A stretch of DNA of 64,000 bases from Portulaca oleracea (GCA_029582165.1 CM055877.1:2710023-2774022); one strand, 5' to 3'. Counted from the first letter of the stretch, positions 37,269 through 49,228 are shown. Made by a program: numbers and translations. Notes: generated from the sequence alone by a model not told the origin.

Positions 37269-38220
37269 AGGTTAGATTAAGGTTGGATAAGGAAATGTAT
37301 ATAAGAAAATGAGAGTAAATAAATGTTACATCACCTATTTTTCATTTTTTTTAAAAAAAAATTGTGAGTTAATAAAAAAAATTAAATATAAATTATGTAA
37401 AATGTATTGGGTATGGTAGCTAAGCTAAGATAAGGTATAGTAAAGTAAGTAATGATAAGTAAAATGTTACTTACCATCCCAAAAAATAGAGTCAAGTAGA
37501 TTCAATGGTTTTAAAAAAATAAGTTCACTTCTATGTGGTGAGATGTGGATATTTGTGGCTAACTTCTTAATAAAAATGGTTGGTACTGTAAGTTGGTTGG
37601 TGAGTCCCAAAAAATGTAAAAGGGAGTAAGAAAAGTGAGAAAAGAGAAGATTGAGGAAACAAAAGGTTATAGTTATTGCAGTAAAATATGGTTGGTATGA
37701 GTCAAAAAAATGAGGAAAGAGAAAGTTACAATTGTATTAAAGTATGGTTGAATGTTGTTATTTATGGTTAGTGTGGTAAACTTGGGTTGGTGCGGTATGA
37801 CACTGCGCAAAACAGCGTAGCAAGTATTTATGGAACAATGTGAGTAAATACCCAGCTAAGTTGTAATTAACATTATGTGATGGAGCTTTAGTGGTAATAT
37901 TTTTTAGTAAATTTAGTCAATTTTTCTAAGTCGGACAAAAAATTTTCAAGTTGGCTGTGTGTAATAGATGAAAATAAAATAAGAGTTGATTATTTCATTC
38001 TTAAATTCAGAAATTTCTCTAGAATTCGTGAGGATAGGGGAAACTTTTTACGAAAACCCTAAATTGTAATGTAAAGTTCATTATTTTACATTCAAACTTA
38101 AAAGAGTTATTTCTAAAAAGTTTAGGAAAGTTTTTCACAGAAAAAATATATATTTCCATGTTTTCACCAAATACACCCTAACCTAAATGTAATTGTAGCC
38201 AAAGTAGTTAGCATTATAGC
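37269..38220. other. AT-rich intergenic DNA, nothing firm
   Basis: A partial copy of the GCGGT-rich MITE type may lie near 37560-37825: GGTTAGTGTGGTAAACTTGG, then GGTGCGGTATGACACTGCGC. Clear ends are missing. No gene is seen. Confidence 0.4.
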
Positions 38221-38412
38221 CATGTTCTTTGGATAGGTTACACTAACCTATCCAATCTAATCCAAACTTATCCAAACCTTACATAATTCCCCAAAAAAGC
38301 ATCGTCTCTAGAAACACAATTTCCCAAAAAAAACATCATAATTTATCCACACTTATCCAAATCAATCTAAACCTATCCATCAAACCTGATTTTAACTGAT
38401 CCAAAGAACATG
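38221..38412. mobile_element. MITE with CATGTTCTTTGGAT inverted ends
   Basis: The left end CATGTTCTTTGGAT and right end ATCCAAAGAACATG form a perfect 14-bp terminal inverted repeat around 192 bp of non-coding sequence with repeated CTTATCCAAA words. A related, less complete copy lies at about 53711-53853. The target duplication is unclear. Confidence 0.6.
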
Positions 38413-38877
38413 ATAAAGCAGCTTGATGCTTAGTTCAAAGCCCTGAATTTCTCGTAATTTTAATTCCTAGTGGAACCTCATCCCTGTGAACGAGGAATGT
38501 TGGCGTGCCATGAAGAAGCATTGAGATCCATTCCATCAAAATGGCAATAATAATCATGACCCATAAAATAATTGAAGATTATTTGAGCATTTCAATAACA
38601 AAATTCTTTTTGGATACTGTATAACAAGTGCTTCATGATTTAGCATTGCAAGGTGAGAATACAATGGATTAACTTTTAACCCTCTTGTAAATGGTCATGC
38701 TCCATGTAAAGTGAAAAATGGTGTGCTTTTCAAGCCCCAATTACTACACTTTGTACTAAACACCAAGCTCCCCACCAAGGAAACTTTCGTGGGTGTAAAG
38801 AGAAGTTTCATGTGGTAATTATCAAACTTTCATACCACACTTATTATAGATAGTTCAATACATATATCTTATCTTTT

Positions 38878-39106
38878 AGGGTGCGTTTGGTTGGTCAAAA
38901 ATTCCGAGGAAATTATCAATTTTTCCGAGTTGACTTATTTTCCCTATGTTTGTATGTAGATTGACTTTGGGAAAAATTTTACGGTGGACTCACCATTTCT
39001 TACATTTTCCAAGGGAAAATTTCCCTTGGGATGGCTAAAGGAAATCTTTCCCATGGAAAATTTTTTGTGGGAAAAATTTCCTTAGGATTTCTGCCAAATG
39101 CTCATT
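38878..39106. mobile_element. MITE of the GCGTTTGG / GGGAAATTTTCC type
   Basis: It starts GGGTGCGTTTGGTTGGTCAA, near-identical to the left end of the copies at 36138 and 36822, and ends TCTGCCAAATGCTCATTT. The interior is TTTTCC/GGGAAA-rich but diverged from those copies, so it is an independent insertion of the same family. Confidence 0.6.
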
Positions 39107-39417
39107 TGAAGAGGGAAAAAAGATTACTCAAATTTACATATAGCAGTTTCAAGGTATTAAATAATTGTTGAAGGAATTCTTCATTAAGATAATGTACAAG
39201 GTTTCTACTACAAATTGTATTAAAAAAAAAGCTACTAAATTTCAATCGTAAAATATACATGGTTTAGAAATATTAGTGGTAACGAGTAATATTTCTATTT
39301 AGAGTTAAGGTTTAGTTGTAAACATAATTTTCATGTGGCAACTGACAAATAATGAGTTGCCAAATAATGTTCCTATTTGGTGGCCTTTTTGATTTGTGGA
39401 GCCACGTGGAGGGAGGT

Positions 39418-39676
39418 CATGTTCTTTTATACAGCTGGCTGACTGCGGTGCCATAACACACTGCATTTTGTCAGAACCCATCACAACATACCAATCCACC
39501 ACAATTTACCACAATCCACCACAATCAACTTTTTTACATTTATCAATACAATTTACATTTATAAAAAGTAAAACTCACCACAACTTACCAAATCCACCAC
39601 AATTCCACCACACCCGCCACAATTCCACTACATCGCACCGCGTCATACCGCAGCCAGCCGTATAAAATAACAGGGC
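39418..39676. mobile_element. MITE of the TGTTCTTTT family, copy 2
   Basis: Ends are CATGTTCTTTTATACAGCTGG and AGCCGTATAAAATAACAGGGC, inverted. The interior has CCACAATTYACCACAATCC and CACCGCGTCATACCGCAGCC. It has the same architecture as the copies at 5969 and 46079. Confidence 0.65.
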
Positions 39677-42600
39677 CGGAGGAGGAGAATGACGAAAGGG
39701 TGAATGATTTTGTGATTGATTGCAGTCCTAACAAGGTGGATACGAAGGGTCATGTTCTATTGATAGGGGCTTGAATTTTCCACTAGGTTCAAGGTTTTTA
39801 TTTTGACCATTGTCAAAGCGAAAACGAGACAAAAGGATAGGGAGAAAGCTTTATTAAACTTCAAGTTGTGCTTGGTTATCTTGAATGTAAATAAGAAAAA
39901 ACACGGAGGTGACTAGTAAGACCCATCAAAAATACAAGTTGATTAGTATTACTAGTGCGGAAAATAATTCCTTGGATCAGAAAGCGAGCCGAATAATGAA
40001 GACGACCAACAAAGCAGGTTTGAGGATTATGAAAAATTACGAAATAATTGTCAAATTATTAAAAAAAAAAGGCCCAAGAAGACGCGACGTCTTCTACATA
40101 AGGAGCAACCTTGAGGAATGGTGCAACTTTTGAGCGTAGTTAACATTGCCATGTTATATATCAAGGTGAACTCCTAACTTAATTTAATAGTGTTGGGCTT
40201 TTGTGCCATATTGACATTGTATTTTCATTTACGGTGTGTTTTTTGTGATGTATCGAGTTAGTGTTTGCTATAGTGATGAGTTTAAGCTTGTTATAAGCTT
40301 GAATAGTCGAACAAATGTAATCTTCCTATTTATGTTGCCAATTATAGTTTGTCATGTCATGAATGATAATCATCCACCTTTTCCACACCTAAATTTGTTC
40401 AGTCTTATATCTATTGGACTATATAAATTACTATCTTATATTTAACATATCCTAACTTACGGGCAAAACAAATTGGTTCTTATTATCTCATCAACCAAAT
40501 GACCAATTGTCTCGTCTTTGTTAATTTATTATTGTATTTTGCCACTCATTGCTCTATTATTTGATTTAAAAGTTCATCTTGTTCACACTAACTTATTTAA
40601 AAATATATATATTTAATGTGAATAATATAACTTACCTACCGATATTTTAACAATCTTAGTTACTTTCCCTACTTTATTTACCTTCCCCCACTTTTACCTA
40701 CACTCAGAACTTCAGGAAAGAATAGGGCCTTAACATTAGCAACAATTTAACCAACTTGAAAAGAAATCGGACTTCGAACAAGATTTCTTTCTTGACGCAA
40801 TCGAAAATTTTGCCAGGAGAGAATTACAACATAGGTCTCATTGACTGGACTTGATTTGGAGATACGCCCATCAAATTTGGTCATAAACAATCTAATTATT
40901 CCGTAAGATACTCGATTTTTAGTTTCGGTCAGCATCCAGGGCTTTTTTTTCGACCTGGTGTCCAAACTTTACCAAACTCGAACCGAACTTTTGTCACCCG
41001 TCAGTCTCCTATGTTCAAGTACATATAGATTTATATGGTACGGGAAGTACATACAAAAAACGCAACTGCCGTCAGAAAAACCAGCAATCTGACGCAAAAG
41101 TTGGTGTATGGTTGAATTGAGTCTATCCTAAGGTGTAAGAAGGCTGTGTACATGAGTCTTCAGTTCACAGATGACAGTCGAAATACAACGGGCTCATACT
41201 AAAGTTCATAGTTGAGGTTAGCGATCAGATTTCAGAACGAGGTTTACAAACCACCAGAAGCACTAAAAACAGGAATCAACAATTCAACATGTGACATTCA
41301 GAAATGCACAGCACAGTCCGTGCCATATGTGCACGACAATCACCGGACATCTTTATGATTTCTTGAAGATCCTGAATGTGTGCAAATGTGCAACTTAGAC
41401 TGCCAAGAACATGAATAAATCTACCAAATAAATATGCAAGTGGAGGCAGATAGATATATGAGACGTTCTACTTGAAAGACTTATGCAAGTTTTATGCAAG
41501 CAGAAAACACATCAGTGCCTGGATGTCCACAAACCATCATCTGATCTAACTGTCAGTGAAATCTTGTTTACGGACTCAAATAAATAAAGTGAGAAGCTTA
41601 TTTGCCATCTTCGCTCACCAAACTAGATGAAAACTACATGATGACCCAACTCTTGAATGGCTAACAGATAACACCCAAATACAGAGCTAATCTAGTCATC
41701 TAGACGAGCACAATCATGGTAAAATATTTCATACTGAGAGATCCCCACATTCACCAAACAGAAACGGTCAGGAAAAAAGAAGAGGGGATAGAGAACAGAG
41801 TAGCTCATTCTCAAGAATTAGAGGATAAATAAACGGAGCAGATAGAGGATAAATAGACAATAGTCATAATATTTGGTAAACACATCAGCAAGGGAATCTA
41901 CAGTTAAAAAACAATGCAAGACTCAAAATTTACTAACCTACAACTACAAGGCTGCCCATGGACACGTTCCGTTTACATTAAAGTTAAGAACACTCAACAG
42001 AGATTCACAAAGGTTTCTCCAAAGAGCTCTTAAAGCTTCAACTGACAAGCTTTTTAAATGGTAGTGGTTTCCCAAAAGACCATCTGAGATGTGTCTGACA
42101 TGTTCTGGTCTTAAATGTATTCTAAATTTCAAGCAAACACAGAAACTAATCCAAACAAAGCTAGCACTATTTTGAATTTCCTAACGCACAGAGTATCGAT
42201 CACATCAAGTAAAATTAAGTTGATGCAACACCCTGAATTGTGAAAGTAAGATGCAAGGAGGGGTGGTAAGTACTATTAACCAGTACAACAGGGCAGAAGG
42301 AAGCTACACAACAGGATCACCGATGTCTGCTTCAGAAGCAGGAACTTGCAAAAACCCCAATACTGTTCCTATAGCTACACAACCGTGTCATCAATCGAGG
42401 GACTACTTCCTACACACTGCCAAAGAACAGCTGGTCTTTTGGCACCAAGATCAAAATTCACCTCACCAGCTGTCCACAGAATGAGAGTAATACAAAATGA
42501 TAGCGCCAACATTCTAATCGAGCAAAGCACCATGAAACACAACAATCAACCATGCCAACTATCATGCATGGAAATCCCAATAGCAAAAAAGTCTTAAGAC

Positions 42601-42890
42601 TCTCATTGAAGAACACAAAATCAACATCACAATACATAATTCACGTTCGGATTGCACGCAAAAGGGTATATGGATGGAACATAAGGAGACCAAGATTAAT
42701 CCTAGAAAGCACCAAAACCACATCATAAGGAATCAGCCATATGAAAAGCAATGAGCGACAGGGTTATAGATCATCCTGATACAGAACAATACTATAAACC
42801 TAATCAGAACTCATCCAAGTGCAACACCTCATGTCAATGCATATGCTAGCTACCAAGTTGAAGAACTTATATGAAAAAGTAGAGATATGG
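39677..42890. other. Gene-free stretch, partly of moderate GC, no protein recognised
   Basis: From about 41040 to 42890 the sequence is less AT-rich and less repetitive than the surroundings, yet open frames are short (up to 83 codons) and match no family I know. It lies downstream of the minus-strand SAP gene and could hold a non-coding transcript or alternative 3' region. From 39677 to 41040 I see AT-rich sequence with no clear element. No splice-consistent coding chain was found on either strand. Confidence 0.45.
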
Positions 42891-43364
42891 CAAATATTAT
42901 TAATTACCATAACAAAAGGACAGAAAGTGAACAGAACAAGCCATAAAACTCAAACCCAAATCTACCAACCCCCTAATTAACCCCCTCCCCCTGACCAATC
43001 TTCTTTTTTTTAAAATATTACAGATACAGAACCAATCGACCTCTCTTTCCCTACCCCATCTTATCCATCCAGGCTGTAGTCTCTCACTTATCTCATCTGA
43101 TCGAAAAAGTAAAGCTTTTGCTCGAACCATCATCAATAATAGCACCAAAAGTACCCCTTTTGTCCACATCCAGCTCATCTCCATCCATCCCACATAACAA
43201 CAATCAAACCAAACCAAACCAAACTAACAAATTCTCATTTTAAAAAGTGGAACAATATAGAGGTAAATGGTAAAATTGACAGAAACAGGTTCGATCTCAA
43301 ACCCTATTTTTTCTTTTTTTTGCATCCGAGATTGCTCCGTTGACATCCGATTCCTTCCCCCACA

Positions 43365-43859
43365 TCAGAACCTCTGAACCTTCTCCGCCTTGACGATAGG
43401 GTTAGCCTTAGCAATGGCGTTTCTCCCAGCACCCTTGAAATCAAAAGTACATCCGTGCGCTTCCGCCATACGGTGGGTCCCACAGAAGGTGGAACCACAC
43501 TTGCACTTGAATCCCATCACCCCAACCTTCTTGTTACAGCTTTCACACCTGTTCTTCGGCTTCGCCGGAGGCTGTGCATCCGGCGCAGCCACCTCCGCCT
43601 CCGACGACGTTCCGACGGGCTCCACCACCGCCGGAACCAGCTTCTCCGTCACGACAACCGCCGCAGACGGCGGCGCCAGGGACTTCTCGACAGCGGCGAT
43701 GGCGGAGGCGGTCTGCTCCTCCTTGAGACGGTGGTCGCGGTAGCACTTCGAGCAGAGATTCATCGTCGCCGCCGTCCCCCAGAATCCACAGCCGTTGGCG
43801 CAGAGGATCGGGCTGTCGGATTGATGGAAGCTCGTACCGTCGTTCATCTTGTTCTCCAT
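43365..43859 (-). CDS. SAP: A20/AN1 zinc-finger stress-associated protein, SAP5-like (164 aa)
   Basis: A single uninterrupted frame. I start at the ATG at 43859 (MENKMNDG), because the 47 upstream in-frame codons lie in the 5' leader just below a TATA box. The A20 zinc finger has Cys 20, 24, 36 and 39 (CANGC...CSKCYRDH). It is followed by the family's EEQTASAIAAVEKSL segment, a Pro/Ala/Val-rich linker, and a C-terminal AN1 finger with NRCESCNKKVGVMGFKCKCG and FCGTHR...HGCTFDF. The end, AKANPIVKAEKVQRF, is typical. Length and lack of introns match plant SAPs. Members respond to drought, salt and cold; SAP5 of Arabidopsis has been reported as an E3 ubiquitin ligase. Orthology to SAP5 rather than another short SAP is by resemblance only. 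Confidence 0.95.
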   Translation of the reverse strand: MENKMNDGTSFHQSDSPILCANGCGFWGTAATMNLCSKCYRDHRLKEEQTASAIAAVEKSLAPPSAAVVVTEKLVPAVVEPVGTSSEAEVAAPDAQPPAKPKNRCESCNKKVGVMGFKCKCGSTFCGTHRMAEAHGCTFDFKGAGRNAIAKANPIVKAEKVQRF

Positions 43860-43883
43860 GACTAGGGTTAGGGTTAGGGTTTC
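43860..43883 (-). promoter_or_regulatory. Telo-box-like AACCCTAA repeats in the SAP 5' leader
   Basis: On the minus strand three tandem AACCCT(A) units (read as TAGGGTTAGGGTTAGGG on the plus strand) sit directly upstream of the start codon. Telo boxes (AAACCCTAA) occur near transcription starts of many plant genes and are bound by Myb-type and Polycomb-recruiting factors. The role here is inferred. Confidence 0.5.
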
Positions 43884-43966
43884 GTAATCGCTTTTATTTG
43901 GGGGAGAGTTTGATTTCGAAAAGAAAGATGAATGAATGAATTGGAAAGAGGGGATACGTGGAAAGC

Positions 43967-43974
43967 TATTTATA
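43967..43974 (-). promoter_or_regulatory. TATA box of the SAP gene
   Basis: TATAAATA on the minus strand, followed by a CT/GAA-containing leader, about 108 bp before the predicted ATG. This predicts a transcription start near 43940 and a leader of about 80 nt, which supports placing the start at 43859 and not further upstream. Confidence 0.6.
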
Positions 43975-43999
43975 GGAGAGATAAGGAGGTGATTAGTCA

Positions 44000-45206
44000 A
44001 AATAAGTCTCGTTTTGACCCTTTTGCCGACGAATTGACTAATTTACCCCTAGACGGTTAATTTATTCGAAGCGGAAAAAGTGTGGACTCGTTATTAGGAT
44101 GTTGGGGTCATAAATATGAATGCATGTGGGTAGAATTGTCCAAAAAATATATGACAACCAAGTTTCTGGAACCTTTTAGTGATGGGATTATTTTCCTACG
44201 GAGCAAGAAAGATTGCTCACGGAAGAGAAGAAAAATACAATTCATATTACGTGGATAATAATATCAACTTTTAATTCCTTTTTTCCCCTTTGAAAAAAAA
44301 TCTATATTTTTTTTCCTTTCCTAGGTAAGAATCACTGGTGAAACTTCTGAATTTCTTTTTATATTATTGGTTGGACGCAATTTATTTATAAAAAAAGCAT
44401 AATAAATATTATTTCTTTTGTCATAAATATATGTCGCTATGAGAATTATGTGGTCAATTATTGAAAACTTTAGCTATAAACTTTTTGACATATATATGTA
44501 AAGATATATAATGTGAAACTATTATTATTATATTCATAATAAAAAATATTTTTGTAAGAATATAATTTTACGGTTTTCTCCATAAATATATCGTTAAAAA
44601 TTGATGATTAAAATATTACATTAGAGAACATGAAAAATTAAAAGTGAATTTTTTTAGAATTTTTAATCTATAGTCACCTTGTGTTTATGCAGTTTCTTTA
44701 TATGTTTGATTCTTAAATTTATTGTGCATCTTGGTACACATGTCTTTTATAGTATGCACAAATCTATTAATATTTTCATGTGAACCATAAATGTCTAGCT
44801 TGTCCATAAAAAATGTAAAACTTGACTACTACCTCACCCAAAAGAAGAAATTTAAAATACTGAAAACTCAAAAAATAAAATTACAAAGCCGAAAATGAAA
44901 GATTTTTTTAGGTTGGAGTGAAATTTGACATCTATTATTCGCTGTATTATATAATATTAATAAATTTAAGAATATATCATAAGTAGGATAGTGAAATTTA
45001 AAAAACTGTCATAATAGAAAATATAAAAGCATAGGTACATTGGATGAAGATTTTTAGTTGATTTTTTTTATTATTAGTTGATCTTTTTTAAAAGATTTTT
45101 AGTGATGGGATAATTTGGTCAACACATGAAAAACCTCAATTCTTCTTGGCAATTTTTTATGTGGTCTATAGTCTATCTGGTAATTACTGAATGACTGTAT
45201 TTACTA
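44000..45206. other. AT-rich upstream flank of the SAP gene, nothing recognised
   Basis: Very AT-rich sequence with TATATA words and no element with clear ends. The proximal few hundred bases should contain the SAP promoter. ACGTGG at 43956 and TACGTGGA at 44249 are G-box/ABRE-like words, possibly relevant to stress induction. Confidence 0.45.
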
Positions 45207-45457
45207 CTACCTCCGTCTCATATTGTTTGTCCATCCAACTATATTTAAAAGTCCAATGGTAATGGGAAATGGAGGTGAAAAATGTGTAATGTACTAGAAT
45301 TGACTTTACTTTTCTCATGTGAAGAAAAATAAAAAAGAAACAAAAGAGTATTTATTAGAGGTATAATAAGAATTACAATCATTGGAATTATAAAATAGAC
45401 AAATATTTTAGGATAAAAGAGTTAGCTAGATGGACAAACAATTTGGAACGGAGGTAG
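45207..45457. mobile_element. Stowaway-type MITE
   Basis: The ends are CTACCTCCGTCTCATATTG and AATTTGGAACGGAGGTAG, inverted, each flanked by TA. The interior includes TTGTCCATCCAACT on the left and the matching AGATGGACAAACA on the right, so the arms pair further inside. It is one of the best-preserved Stowaway copies in the window. Confidence 0.75.
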
Positions 45458-46078
45458 TAATTAATTTGCTCATGGATGAATGTATGTAAGTTATGCGAAG
45501 TTACCTTTATTTTCGAGTTAAAATTTAGTCTATATTGTTATGTACGTTAGACCAATTTAAGGTCTAACTAGTTGCGTAGTTCCAATATATTTTTTTAACA
45601 TGTTGACATTATAGGACTCGTTTTTTCAATAGTTTATTTTAGTGTTTTAATTAGATATAGTTTGTATTTTATTTTTTCTTTGTCGGTGTGTTTATTTGCT
45701 GATTTTTGAGTTTTGATTGTTTATTTTTTATTAGAATGTTTTCTTATTGGTTATTAGCAATATAATGTTTATTTTTTGATTATTAATTTTCTTCTGATTA
45801 TTATTTAGGAATGTTTTATTTTTGTCACCGTTGAGTTCAAATTTTTTTCACCGCCGACACTTATCCTTGTCATTATACTGTCTTTCTCGTACTCGCCCCT
45901 ACCACATTAGCATCATCTCACTCTCAAACTCGCATGAGCTACTCGGAGTATCAACGAGATGCAATCCCACCAACAAACCACGTCGAGATCAACAAACCAT
46001 TGGCCTCACTCTCTCTCCTTGCGTAGCTCTTCCTCACAACCCACCGTGCATTTTGTTTACATGATTTTTATATATTCA

Positions 46079-46344
46079 GGCCATGTTCTTTTATTCGGTA
46101 TTTTGCGGTATGCCGCGGTATGGTGTGGTGAAATTATGGCGGGTTGTGGTGTAATTGTGGCGGGTTATTGGTATGTTGTGGTGAGTTTTTTGTATATATA
46201 TATAAATATTGTATTGGTAATTGTGAAAAAGTAATTTGTGTTGGATTGTGGTGAATTGTGGTAGAATGGTATTTTGTGATGGGTTGTGACAAACTGCGGT
46301 AGGCTATGACACCGCAGTTTGCCAACCGCAGAAAAGAACAGGGC
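46079..46344. mobile_element. MITE of the TGTTCTTTT family, copy 3
   Basis: The left end GGCCATGTTCTTTTATTCGG and right end CCGCAGAAAAGAACAGGGC are inverted. The interior carries GTGGTGAATTGTGGTAG-type words, the complement of those in copies 1 and 2, so it lies in the opposite orientation. Confidence 0.65.
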
Positions 46345-46480
46345 GTCAGATCTACCTATATTCCGATCCATGGAGCCAATTTTCCACATTATATTTACCA
46401 GAGCTTGAGCTTATTTTTATTAGAGGAATTATTTAAGACTTAAAGAGGTAGTCCCAGGTCCCCCTCCCCCATATACATAG

Positions 46481-46614
46481 CCTCTTTCTTTTGAGCGTTG
46501 CGTTAAATTGCGGTGAAAATAGTTAAAAAGTAATGGTAATTTACGTTATGTTGCGGTAGAGTTGCGATAAGTTACGTTGCGTTTGGGTGCGATAACGCAT
46601 AAAAAAACGGGACC
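46481..46614. mobile_element. Degraded short MITE of the TGTTCTTTT family
   Basis: It starts CCTCTTTCTTTTGAGCGTTG and ends GATAACGCATAAAAAAACGG plus GACC. The interior TAAAAAGTAATGGTAATTT is shared with the copy at 56424. The termini are decayed compared with other copies. Confidence 0.4.
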
Positions 46615-47356
46615 ATATTTTAGGAGAAAATAATTCTTAAAGGCAACATGGAATGGAATGATATTATACATGCAAATATCAACACACATGCAACAGTAAA
46701 TTTTATATTAGTATCTTGCTTGTTTGTTTATAGAAAAAGTTTAGATATTTTTGTAAGATATTAATGGCTGGTTGAAAATAATGGGTTGCTTAGAGCCGAA
46801 AATGTCCCTATCCACTACACTAGGCACTGGCACAAACTTATCATGAAGGGCATTCTTCTCATTTGATAGCTTAAGCCTGGAATCCTAATGTTGAATTGCT
46901 GGTTTATTGGCTCTTTCATTTTAAGAATTTTGAACTTTGACATCGGACAATAATGCATCGAACTTTAGGGGTATTGGACAATAATGCACTCGAGATAATT
47001 TGACGATGAACTCATTGACAATCTTACGTCTGCATCGAGAAGACAAATATTTTTGGATCAATTCATCTCCTCCACCCGCTACATAGGATTACCACCAAGT
47101 TAGCCATTGCCAAAATCATATTGAGTGCATTATTGTTCAACACCCCCCAAAGTATAGTGTATTATTGTCCAAGGTCAAAGTTCAGTACATTATTGTCCAA
47201 TACCCCAAAAGTTCAGTATATTAGCATCCAAAAATCCTTCATTTTATATGCTATTGTGTCATATATATATTAACCTATTACTAGAATCATAGTATGCCTA
47301 TGTATCCTAAAAAGATTAGGATTGTTATGGGTATTAGCGGAATATTGTTTGGTTTA

Positions 47357-47805
47357 GGCCCCGTTCATTTATACAGTCGGTTGCAGTGTGGTAATGGTGC
47401 TGTGTGGTGGAATTTGAAAAAGTGTGATGAGTTGTGGTGAAAGTTATGGTAGGTGGAGTAGGATAAGAGAAAGCATATGAAAAGTAGAGGAGAAAAGTAA
47501 AGAGAGAAAAAAATGAAAAAATATATTGGTAATGATTGTGGTGTGATGTGGTGGAAAATTAAAGAGTACGGTACGGTGTGGTACCGCACCACAACTTACC
47601 GCATAAAAGTGTGATGAGTTGTGGTGAAAGTTATGGTAGGTGGAGTAGGATAAGAGAAAGAATGTGAAAAGTAGAGGAGAAAAGTAAAGAGAGAAAAAAA
47701 TGAAAAAATATATTGGTAATGATTGTGGTGTGATGTGGTGGAAAATTAAAGAGTACGGTACGGTGTGGTACCGCACCACAACTTACCGCATAAAAGAACG
47801 GGGCC
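47357..47805. mobile_element. MITE of the GGCCCCGTTC family with an internal duplication
   Basis: The ends are GGCCCCGTTCATTTATACAG and CCGCATAAAAGAACGGGGCC, inverted. The interior holds a 187-bp tandem duplication (47421-47607 and 47608-47794) differing at only about two positions. Each copy ends in a CGGTACGGTGTGGTACCGCA palindrome. The minus-strand Phe/Ser/His-rich frames that span it are by-products. Confidence 0.65.
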
Positions 47806-47970
47806 TAAAAGTTTGAGAGAATTACATCAATGAATTAATTAAATTAAATACTATATTCCATCCCAAATTATTTGTCATCCTAATCACTTTTACAAGACCA
47901 AGACACATTAATTATTTATATATATCATGTACTACTAATTATGAATACCTTTAGTTTTCTAATTCTAATA

Positions 47971-47971
47971 C

Positions 47972-48026
<55 letters not shown>
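47971..48026. repeat. (TA)n microsatellite
   Basis: About 27 uninterrupted TA units. It is a simple repeat, probably highly variable in length and prone to cruciform extrusion. Confidence 0.95.
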
Positions 48027-48028
<2 letters not shown>

Positions 48029-48135
48029 GTACCGATTATGAATAGAATCAGAGAAAGAAGAACCTTTGACAAACTTTTTCTCTCTTCAAAATTTATCATC
48101 ATATGTGTGAGGGTTGAAGTATTGACTTTAAATAA

Positions 48136-48733
48136 CTTTTGCCTTTTTTACTTCATTGTATGCCATTCAATCATGTCAACAAGAGCAAACCCTAGCCTCC
48201 TCTTTTCTTTTTCTCTCTAGAAAACCCTAGCCTCCACTTCCTTGAAGGGGTTGTCATCGATTATTTTGTCGATGCTAAGCCCCAATTTGATTGATTTATA
48301 CTTCAATTGTTAGTTTGGTTTTACGTTTACGCAAAAAAAGTTAGTCTCTTCTTTTTAAGAGTTTTTAGTGTGTCCTTATTAAGGGTTTTTAGTCTCTTTC
48401 TAGAGTTTTATTGTACCCTTATTTAGGGTTATTAGTCTCTTTCTAGAATTTTTGTTCAGTTGGTGTGGTCTAATACGTTGGATGAAGATCTACTTTCAAA
48501 TCGCTATAACACGGGTTGTGAGGTTCTCCGTCAATGTTAAAGATGCAGAGTTATCGAGGAAAGATGCAGAGTCATCGAAGAAATCGGAGCCGAACGTCAG
48601 TAAGATTAGTATTAGTTATTTGGAAGTTGAATTTCATATCTATGTTTTAGATCTACAATTGTTCAATCATGATTTTCATTGTAAGTATCATATGACTTGC
48701 TATTAATGAAATATGTTTGATTTAAAAAAAAAA
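48136..48733 (+). mobile_element. Retroposed sequence with poly(A) tail and 18-bp target duplication
   Basis: The insert is flanked by the same word, AGTATTGACTTTAAATAA, at 48118-48135 and 48734-48751, and ends in a run of 11 A (48724-48734). Long target duplications plus poly(A) are the signature of LINE-machinery retroposition (SINE, truncated LINE or processed transcript). The body contains AAACCCTAGCCTCC twice near 48190-48235, three copies of TTAGTCTCTTTCTAGA-like words (48330-48450) and a doubled AAAGATGCAGAGT word at 48539-48575. An 84-codon frame (48452-48706) has no recognised family. The parent transcript is unknown to me. Confidence 0.65.
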
Positions 48734-49050
48734 AGTATTGACTTTAAATAAAATTTAAGAGTGGTTTTTAAATTTTATTTTAAAGTAAATTACATGAAGC
48801 AAGCACTGACATAAATTATTGTATTTATTGATGGAAGGGTTAGATTTAAATGTTTAGATAAAATTGACACTTACAATGAAAATAGTTTTATGCCTTTGGA
48901 ATTTTACCAATGAAATCGTTTCTTTTTTTTTTTTTTGTTTACAAAAACTTAGACTGGTCTTGGACATCAGAAAAAGAAAAAGAAAACCTTTCATTGGTAT
49001 TTGAGACTGCTACCCAAACGTAGATGGGCCGTAATAGTTATAAAGGCCCA

Positions 49051-49228
49051 ATGATTGTATTGTAAGCCGAATCAAAATAACTTTAACCCAATCTGAAAAC
49101 TCATAAACTCATAATAAAGACCTTAGTCAAGTCTTAGATATGATTGTATTGTAAGCCGAATCAAAATAACTTTAACCCAATCTGAAAACTCATAAACTCA
49201 TAATATATACCTTAGTCAAGTCTTAGAT
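49051..49228. repeat. 89-bp tandem duplication
   Basis: Copies at 49051-49139 and 49140-49228, each starting ATGATTGTATTGTAAGCCGA and ending GTCAAGTCTTAGAT. They differ at about two positions (AATAAAGACC versus AATATATACC), so the duplication is fairly recent. Confidence 0.85.

Noticed and set aside
42340..42430. Possible C/D snoRNA on the minus strand (TGATGA and CTGA words)
   Set aside because: Boxes are present but there is no terminal stem and no guide region that I can match.
43390..43865. 117- and 136-codon plus-strand frames
   Set aside because: They are antisense shadows of the SAP gene, whose A20 and AN1 fingers are unmistakable on the minus strand.
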